A model generated the notes under the pieces. It was not told where the DNA came from. It was given only the letters and a program-made list of their open reading frames with translations, and searched no databases. Below are positions 1 through 5,900 of a stretch of DNA of 7,577 nucleotides, piece by piece (position 1 is the first letter of the stretch; each line of letters opens with the position of its first letter). This DNA is from Chitinophagales bacterium (lineage in GTDB: Bacteria; Bacteroidota; Bacteroidia; Chitinophagales; UBA2359): assembly GCA_020629335.1 (NCBI GenBank), contig JAHDDN010000256.1:1-7577 (forward strand), written 5' to 3'. A program made the position numbers and the translations under genes.

Positions 1-16
1 CCTTAATAACTTACTT

Positions 17-931
17 ATGGATGTTAAATATATGAAAATGAAGTATTCTATTATTTGTTTTGTTTTGATTTGTATGTGTTTAAGTGCTTGTCAGACAGGG
101 ACGGACTCGCCTAAAAGTGCTCAAAAGGCGGTAGAAACTTCTGTAGTAGAAAAGCCAAAAGAGGAGGTTAAAAAGAGGGAGTCGACTCCTCCACCGAAGG
201 CTTCAAAAACGGCAGCCAATAGATGGAAAGCGGATGAGTATCGGAATAAAAACTGGAAGCCAAAGGAGGGGCAATATTTCTTTTCTGAGCAATGGATATG
301 GGAGTTTGAAAACGAGTTTTTAAAGGAGAATGATCCAGCGCGCAAGGGCACTATTTCAGTGTATGTTGATCCGCCTTCAGGTATGATATTATTGACGAGG
401 GGAGAATCTAAGTATACGGATGAAATGACTGATTGGTTGATGATACATCCAGATGGTTTGTATTTGACTGGTATGACTGATGAGCATGGTAAGAAGACGA
501 TGCGTTCAAAAAGAATGAGTGAGTTTCCAGATTATAAGATGATTGTTCAGCAACAGCAGGCTGCTTTTGATGCTTTTTTCAAGAAAGAAGCAGGATTGAA
601 GGTGTTTGGTAAAGATGATTTGAATAATCCTACGATAGAGGGGGAGGAGTATAGTATGAAAAAAAATGAGGAGGAGTCGGTAGGTAAGTTGTATTTAGGC
701 AAACTACCATTTTCTATGAGAGCTTTTTATTTGGTTCAGAAGACGAATGAGGAATTAGGTTTCCCAATTAATACACAATATGGTTATTTATTGCCAGATA
801 AGGCTATTGTGCTTAGTGAAGAGTTTTATAAAGGTGACAGGGCTGCACGTTCTTATTTGAAGTCGATGTCTGGGGCTAGTCATTTTTTGGACATCAGTAC
901 TTATAAGTTGATAGAGGAGCCTGCTAAATAA
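17..931 (+). CDS. Predicted lipoprotein of unknown function
   Basis: A 304-residue protein that I cannot assign to a family. The N-terminus is a lipoprotein signal: a short Lys-bearing stretch, a hydrophobic core (about residues 11-22) and the lipobox LSAC ending at Cys25, so the mature protein should be lipid-anchored in the envelope. The residues after Cys25 (QTGTDS) are not the acidic run typical of Bacteroidota surface-export signals, so a periplasm-facing location is possible. Residues 30-75 form a Lys/Glu/Pro/Ser-rich, probably disordered linker. The rest is a charged, Trp/Tyr/Lys-rich soluble domain with no Cys and no catalytic motif I recognise. The longest ORF starts at 17, but in-frame ATGs at 32 and 38 give a more standard signal peptide (MKMKYS or MKYS), and one of these may be the true start. 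There is no Shine-Dalgarno; the sequence before these ATGs is A/T-rich. The 3' end faces the DUF2304 gene with a 4-bp gap. The coding call and lipidation are confident; the function is unknown. Confidence 0.85.
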   Translation: MDVKYMKMKYSIICFVLICMCLSACQTGTDSPKSAQKAVETSVVEKPKEEVKKRESTPPPKASKTAANRWKADEYRNKNWKPKEGQYFFSEQWIWEFENEFLKENDPARKGTISVYVDPPSGMILLTRGESKYTDEMTDWLMIHPDGLYLTGMTDEHGKKTMRSKRMSEFPDYKMIVQQQQAAFDAFFKKEAGLKVFGKDDLNNPTIEGEEYSMKKNEEESVGKLYLGKLPFSMRAFYLVQKTNEELGFPINTQYGYLLPDKAIVLSEEFYKGDRAARSYLKSMSGASHFLDISTYKLIEEPAK

Positions 932-935
932 GGTG

Positions 936-1289
936 CTATTGCTCTTTTTTTTCGATAAATTTTTTCAGTTCGTGTTTAAGGATGGCGACCTCTTGCGCTA
1001 GTTTTTTATTTTGTTGATGGAGTTTAGAGGCTACTAGGGAGAGGTGCAATAAGTAGAAAAGGATAATTAGAATGATGGTTGCGAAAACCATATTCATAGG
1101 TTCGTAGATGCCTAGTAAATTGGAGAAAAAATCAAGGCCTTGTCGCCAGAATGAGAAGACTAATAAACTGATTACAGCTGTAATCCAAATAATGGCATAT
1201 TCTTCTCTTAGCCTGCCTTTGATGATTAGTCTGGCGACGGTATAAAGAAAGAAAAAGCTAATAATAATAGCAATGGCTTGAATTCTCAT
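936..1289 (-). CDS. DUF2304 family small membrane protein
   Basis: A 117-residue inner-membrane protein matching the DUF2304 pattern: an N-terminal membrane segment (about residues 3-23), the conserved basic/acidic loop GRLREEY (25-31) running into Trp35 and a second segment (about 32-47), then a third segment (about 66-88). The C-terminus (89-117) is a short charged coiled coil with hydrophobic residues at heptad spacing (L83, L90, L97, L104, F111). The biochemical role of the family is not settled. In many bacteria it is encoded beside a GT2 polyprenyl-phosphate sugar transferase and is thought to be a membrane partner of it. That is the case here: the gene starts 12 bp after the stop of the GT2 gene on the same strand, so cotranscription is very likely. 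The ATG at 1289 is well placed before the first membrane segment. Its stop lies 4 bp from the stop of the convergent lipoprotein gene, leaving no room for a separate terminator. Confidence 0.85.
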   Translation of the reverse strand: MRIQAIAIIISFFFLYTVARLIIKGRLREEYAIIWITAVISLLVFSFWRQGLDFFSNLLGIYEPMNMVFATIILIILFYLLHLSLVASKLHQQNKKLAQEVAILKHELKKFIEKKEQ

Positions 1290-1301
1290 GATATAAACTT
1301 A

Positions 1302-2030
1302 TTATCTATTTAGTACTTTAATGTTATTGCCTTTAATGAAGGTAAAGAAAATGGCAAGGCTTACCTTAATCATATAGTAGACTGAGGCAAAAGGACCGAT
1401 AGACGATTCTCCTCCTTGTCTTTCTTCCATGAGTACGGCTAGTTCACCTACACGGAGACCGTTTTTGTAGAAAAGGATGATTGCTTCTGGTTCAGGATAA
1501 TCATCGGGATAGTAGTTATTGACAACTTTAAGAGCGTCTTTATTAATCAGTCTAAGTCCGGAGGTATTATCCGTGATTGTCCAGCCAGTTAGTAATTTAT
1601 TCAGCCATTTGAAGTAATTAATTCCCACTCTTCTAATAAAAGTTGATTGAAATCCTTTGTTTTCAATAAATCTGGAGCCAATACAAACATCAAGATTCTC
1701 TTTAATCATATGTTCGTAGAGTCGTTTGATTTCTTTGGGCGGGTGTTGTCCATCTCCATCCACTTGAACAGCATAGCTGAATTTATTTTCAAGGGCGTAT
1801 TTATAACCACATTGCACGGCTCCTCCAATTCCTAAGTTGATAGGCAGGTTGAGTGCAACACAATCTAATCTGTTAATGATTTCTTTGGTTTTATCCTTAG
1901 AGCCATCATTGACAACAACTGCTTGAAGTGGGATGGGGCTTTCTTTTGAGGCTATATTAATACTTTGTACTACTGCTTCTATGGATTTCTCTTCGTTGTA
2001 AGCAGGCACAATTACAGCAATTTTATCCAT
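1302..2030 (-). CDS. GT2 family glycosyltransferase, polyprenyl-phosphate sugar transferase-like
   Basis: A 242-residue GT-A fold transferase resembling dolichol/undecaprenyl-phosphate mannosyl- or glucosyltransferases (DPM1/GtrB-like). Visible motifs are the nucleotide-binding start VPAYNEE (8-14), VVNDGSKDKT (39-48), the metal-binding D91-x-D93 within QVDGDGQHPP (89-98), GSRF (118-121), and the acceptor-region motif TDNTSGLRL (153-161). An ERQGGESS segment near residue 204 matches the conserved basic/Ser stretch of this group. The family transfers a sugar from a nucleotide donor to a lipid phosphate on the cytoplasmic face of the inner membrane; the sugar cannot be read from sequence. The protein lacks the two C-terminal membrane helices of GtrB-type enzymes and has only one moderately hydrophobic stretch (about 219-236). 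The adjacent three-segment DUF2304 protein may therefore supply the membrane anchoring (inference). ATG 2030 is immediately followed by the first beta strand, so the start is secure. It is first in a two-gene operon; no promoter could be firmly identified upstream. Confidence 0.92.
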   Translation of the reverse strand: MDKIAVIVPAYNEEKSIEAVVQSINIASKESPIPLQAVVVNDGSKDKTKEIINRLDCVALNLPINLGIGGAVQCGYKYALENKFSYAVQVDGDGQHPPKEIKRLYEHMIKENLDVCIGSRFIENKGFQSTFIRRVGINYFKWLNKLLTGWTITDNTSGLRLINKDALKVVNNYYPDDYPEPEAIILFYKNGLRVGELAVLMEERQGGESSIGPFASVYYMIKVSLAIFFTFIKGNNIKVLNR

Positions 2031-2041
2031 AATTTAAGTTG

Positions 2042-2068
2042 ATTACTTGTTTAAGTACTCTAAGTAAT
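2042..2068. repeat. Inverted repeat in the leader of the GT2-DUF2304 operon
   Basis: Seven-base arms ATTACTT (2042-2048) and AAGTAAT (2062-2068) flank a 13-base centre containing the palindrome AGTACT. It sits 12-38 bases upstream of the glycosyltransferase start on the minus strand, where an operator or a 5' UTR hairpin could lie. The arms are pure A/T plus one G or C in AT-rich DNA, so chance is a real possibility. ATTACTT occurs again at 2080-2086. Confidence 0.25.
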
Positions 2069-2669
2069 ATTCATTTTTAATTACTTAAGTTCGTCATTAA
2101 ATTGAACGTTAAACTAGTACTTAGTCACAAGATAAAAGAAAATGCGTTGATAAGCAACAAAGGAGAAATATAAGCAGGATAGCAAAAAGGAGGACTGTTA
2201 AGGATAAAATGAAATCAAAATTCAATGACAATAGGCGTAAAAGGATACAGAAAAAGCATGAAGTTACTTTGTGACTATTTTTTAAATAGGCGTATCTGAC
2301 GAAATGAAATATTAAGCTCGTTATAAAATTGAACTAATACAGAGGTATTAAGAATGTGTCAAAAAATAACTTATTCCTTTGAAAAATGTCGATTTATATA
2401 CCCTAAACATTATTATTTATTAAAAAACTTTGCTTACATTTGTTGCGTCAGATATTCATATCTTATGCCAATGGCATTTAATATGTTTGAACTGACTTAA
2501 AAGAAATAGCGAAAAGTCACTCTAATAGCTGACTTATTTATTTTAAAAATGTAAAATGACAGACATTTTTCTGATTTAAAATAAATAAACCTATTTGAGT
2601 TTGTAAGTTTACATTAAAGAAACCACCCAGAAATTTTGAAAGCGTAATATTGTAAATTCGGTTTGATAC

Positions 2670-2707
2670 TAGTCTCCTAACAAGGGACTTTGTTATGTAC
2701 TAGACTA
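2670..2707 (+). repeat. Two-part inverted repeat followed by a T-rich stretch
   Basis: The outer arms TAGTCT (2670-2675) and AGACTA (2702-2707) enclose inner arms TAACAA (2678-2683) and TTGTTA (2690-2695) around the loop GGGACT. TTTTGTTTT follows directly. A competing fold pairs AGTC-CC (2671-2677, with one bulged T) with GGGACT (2684-2689), which would exclude the inner arms. It could be a weak terminator or a switching leader element. No plus-strand gene precedes it that would need terminating. Confidence 0.35.
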
Positions 2708-2757
2708 TTTTGTTTTAATTCCTATTTTAGATATTTCCATTTTTGAAGAGTACCCAC

Positions 2758-2770
2758 GCAGCTTAGCTGC
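2758..2770 (+). repeat. Short GC-richer palindrome
   Basis: GCAGCT-T-AGCTGC is a perfect 6-bp arm palindrome around a single base, in AT-rich surroundings. It directly follows the first copy of the direct repeat TACCCACG (2751-2758; second copy 2812-2819). It could be a protein-binding site or part of the folded leader; nothing decides between these. Confidence 0.35.
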
Positions 2771-2773
2771 ATC

Positions 2774-2806
2774 AATCTTAGGTTTCATGCATATAGCCTA
2801 AGGATT
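2774..2806 (+). repeat. Leader hairpin with one bulge
   Basis: AATCTTAGG (2774-2782) pairs with CCTAAGGATT (2797-2806), leaving one bulged G. The 14-base loop holds the palindrome ATGCAT. TGCAT at 2768-2772 can also pair with ATGCA at 2787-2791, which competes with this stem and with the palindrome just upstream. Confidence 0.35.
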
Positions 2807-2840
2807 TAAGTTACCCACGTATGCTATTTATTATTTAATG

Positions 2841-2855
2841 CTAGTTGCTAACTGG
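2841..2855 (+). repeat. Small leader hairpin
   Basis: CTAGTT (2841-2846) pairs with AACTGG (2850-2855) around a GCT loop, with one T-G wobble. It is one of the stems in the folded stretch before the protease start. Confidence 0.3.
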
Positions 2856-2890
2856 CAAGAGGAATCTCTATGTTGTAGAATCTCTTTCGA

Positions 2891-2925
2891 GTTAGTAAAT
2901 GGCCCATTAACTAACAATTTTTTTT
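2891..2925 (+). terminator. Terminator-like hairpin and T8 tract abutting the protease start codon
   Basis: GTTAGT (2891-2896) pairs with ACTAAC (2910-2915). After an A-A mismatch, AATGG (2898-2902) faces CCATT (2904-2908), giving 10 usable base pairs with a GCC loop. AA and a run of eight T's (2918-2925) follow, then GAC and the ATG at 2929. This is the form of a rho-independent terminator, though the stem has only moderate GC content. Its position suggests attenuation of the protease gene, or the 3' end of a small RNA. A hairpin so close to the start could also hinder ribosome binding. Confidence 0.5.
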
Positions 2926-2928
2926 GAC

Positions 2929-5900
2929 ATGAGTGGAAACAGTTTAAAGGGAAAAAGTATTGCATTGCTGTTAGTTGTTTTATTATCCATAGTTTATCAA
3001 CCTGCTATGGCTTTTGAAACAATTATGGGAAAAACAGTAAGCTTTGAATCAGAATTGCTTCAAGAAAAATTCAGCGATTTTGATTTGTACAACATTGACT
3101 CAGAAAGATTGAGTCAAATTGCAACTGAAAATAGAGGTCAAAACCTTGAATTCGGTTTAATGTTAGGAGATGACTATTATTGGTACATTTCCTTAGAAGA
3201 AAATGAGCTTAGAAGCTTTGATTACATTCACAGAGATATTAATGTGGAGAACTCCACAGTTAGTGGTTTTGATGATAGGCCTTGTAAGACTTATAAAGGT
3301 TTAGAGGCTAATGGTTTAGCTCAATCTCTAAGAATGACGATTGCTCCTGAGCAGATTTATGGCTACTTTGCCTTTAATGAGGAGGCTATTTATATGGAGC
3401 CATTATCTTTATACGATGCAGAAGCACCAGCTGATGCTTACGTAGTTTATAAAGAAAATGATGTTATTGATCCTCAAGAAATAGATTGTGGAATTGATGT
3501 ATCAGATCATATAGACTATGATAAGTTTGATGAAACTGCTCCAGGTAAGGGAGATGATTCTGAAGACAGAAACAGCTCTTGTAAGACAGTGGATTTAGCT
3601 ATTGCAGCAGACTATTCTATGACTGCTAAATTCAGTGGTAATCTTGAGTTATTAGAAAATCACATCTTAAGTTTATTGAACTTCGTAGAACCTCTCTACT
3701 CTCAATTCTACGTTGATTTCCAAGTAACAAATTTTCAGACTTATTCAGGTATGGATCCTTTCTCTACTACCACAGAGCCTTACCCTCTTTTAATTGATTT
3801 TAGCAATTGGGGAGAAGGGCCTTATAGTTTTGATAATCCATATGATGTGGCTACTATGTGGACCAATAGAAATATTGATGGTGCCACAGTAGGTTATGCC
3901 TATGTCAGTGCTGTATGTACTCAATACAGATATAATGTATTGCAGCATTATTCAACTATTATGAATAAGTTGGTAGTACTATGGGCACATGAATTGGGAC
4001 ATAACTTTGGGGCCCAACATGATCCAGCAGGTAGTAATAGTATTATGGCTCCAAGTATTAATCCTGATGTAACGCAGTTTTCTAGTACTTCTTATTATGC
4101 TATTCATAGCCATATTGATTCAAGAACTTGTTTAGAAGATTGTAGTAGTACACCTACATTTAATTGTACTAATTACTTGGTAGCTTATGAAGACTATTTA
4201 ATGTCTGGTAATACAGCTTCGGGTTCAAATAGTGCCTCTACTTATAACTGTACAGCTACTAGTTTGCCAGGTAATGAATTAATCTATTTGTATGAGCATT
4301 CGGGTGGGGAGTTAACTGCGACGCTTTCAGCTGTGGCTGGTAGCAATTTAGATATTATGGTTTTAAATGCATGTGGTGTTAATTCCTGTGTTGCTTATGG
4401 TGATAATACATTATCAGTGGATTTAGAACCAGGCATGTATTATATCATTGTTGATGGACAGGATACTTATACGGGGACTTTTAACCTAATGATCAATTCA
4501 GAGGGAGTAGTGGTACTCAACCAATTAAATTGTGCAAATGCTTATCAGATTTATAATGGATCTGCATTTTCTCATACTACCTATAATTATGGAAATAATG
4601 TATCTTCTTATAATTGCTCTTCTGTTGATGCTTCAGGAGATGAGTTTATTCACATTTACAATCATACGGGCGGAATCTTAAATGCTACTTTAAGTAATAT
4701 CTCAGGAGATTTTGATGTCTACCTATTATCTGCTTGTGATGCTGGAGAATGTATCGCTTATGGAGAGTATATGATCAATGAAGAATTGGCAGCAGGTTCT
4801 TATTATATCATCGTAGATGGTAAGAATGGTACATCAGGTAATTATACGATTACTGTGACTTCTAATACACCTGCTAGTACAGAGGTATTAAATTGCGGCT
4901 ATTATGAATTTTTAGATCCAGGTCAACCTAAACAAGGTTATATTTATAATTATAATAGTACCGCTTCCTCTTATAGCTGTCAGTCAACACTTAACTTTTC
5001 TAGTGAAGAGAAAGTTTACTTATACTACAATTATGGAGAGCCTTTCACGATCACTCTTTCAGGTTTGAGTACTAATAATACAGATGTGCTTTTATTATCA
5101 TCTTGTTCCGTTACAGATTGTGTAGCATATGGTGATAATCAAATTTCATACAATGGTGCGCCTGGCTGGTATTATATTATTGTAGATGGACATTCTAATG
5201 CCTCTGGATATTTCACGATAGAAGTAAATATTGACGATACACCTCCTATAATAGAAGAGGAGGAGGAAGAAGAAGTAAATGGTACACTAAACTGCTTATC
5301 CAACACTCAATTGTATAATGGAATTACACAATCTAGTTCCAATTATTTAGCAGAGAATGTAGTATTTGATTATAGTTGTAGTGAAGACGCTGCTGGTGGG
5401 GGAGAAGTCATATTCCAATATCAACATACTGGAGGATTATTAACTGCCTCTTTAGGCGATGGCTTGTTAGGAATTTTAGGAGTATATATTTTATCATCTT
5501 GTGATCCGTCTTCTTGTATTGCCTATGGTGATCAAACAGCAAGTACCAATGCTTTAGCTGGCACCTACTATATTGTAGTGGATGGTCCTAGTCAATTAGA
5601 TGGCTATTACTATAATTTCAATATTACAGCTAGCTCAGGTACTTCTGATTCTCCATTAGAATGTTGGGCATATGATGCCTACGAATGGGTGTCGGATGGC
5701 AATTCCTATGATCGTTCTACCTCTAGCAGTAATTACTCAAATGCCTCTAATTACTCTTGTTCTAATATAGCAGAGTATGGCCCAGAAAAAGTATTTATTT
5801 ATAGCCATGAAGGAGGTGATTTGACTGCTTCCTTGACTAATGTAACAGGGGGCGATCTCAATGTTTACATCTTAACTTATTGCGATGCTTCTTCTTGTAT

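Larger units (their letters stand above)
2660..2925 (+). ncRNA. Candidate structured leader or small RNA upstream of the protease gene
   Basis: About 260 bases hold a run of hairpins in plus-strand order: 2670-2707, 2758-2770, 2774-2806, 2841-2855, 2858-2869, and the terminator-like one at 2891-2925. The density is higher than in the preceding 600 bases. Two readings are possible. It may be the 5' untranslated leader of the protease mRNA, with the final hairpin acting as an attenuator. Or it may be an independent small RNA whose own terminator abuts the next gene. TACCCACG occurs twice (2751-2758 and 2812-2819), and GAATCTCT occurs twice (2862-2869 and 2878-2885), so alternative pairings exist. 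It matches no RNA family I can name. The 5' end is approximate because no promoter was found. This is inference from base-pairing potential only. Confidence 0.3.
2031..2928. other. 898-bp intergenic region between divergent transcription units
   Basis: This gap separates the minus-strand GT2 operon from the plus-strand protease gene, so it must hold promoters for both. I see no credible coding region: stops are frequent in all frames and no ORF of useful length appears. The first ~600 bases are very AT-rich and largely featureless. Two isolated matches to the Bacteroidota -7 element TAnnTTTG occur on the plus strand (2435-2442 and 2482-2489), but neither has a TTG at the proper -33 distance. 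From about 2660 to 2925 the character changes to a succession of hairpins, listed separately, ending at the protease start codon. I found no tRNA, tmRNA, RNase P, SRP RNA or recognised riboswitch signature. Confidence 0.7.

Noticed and set aside
121..351. Minus-strand 76-codon open frame
   Set aside because: It lies entirely inside the lipoprotein gene on the opposite strand and encodes a Phe/Ser-rich shadow product without domain character.
1647..1835. Plus-strand 62-codon open frame
   Set aside because: It is antisense to the glycosyltransferase gene, which has full family motifs; the product shows nothing recognisable.
2435..2489. TACATTTG (2435-2442) and TATGTTTG (2482-2489), perfect matches to the Bacteroidota -7 element TAnnTTTG
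   Set aside because: Neither has a TTG at the expected -33 distance, and both lie over 430 bases from the protease start; 8-mers of this kind are common in AT-rich DNA. They remain possible promoters if a long leader is shown.
2031..2928. Known structural RNA or riboswitch in the long gap
   Set aside because: I looked for tRNA, tmRNA, RNase P, SRP, 6S, TPP and cobalamin features and found no characteristic conserved segments.
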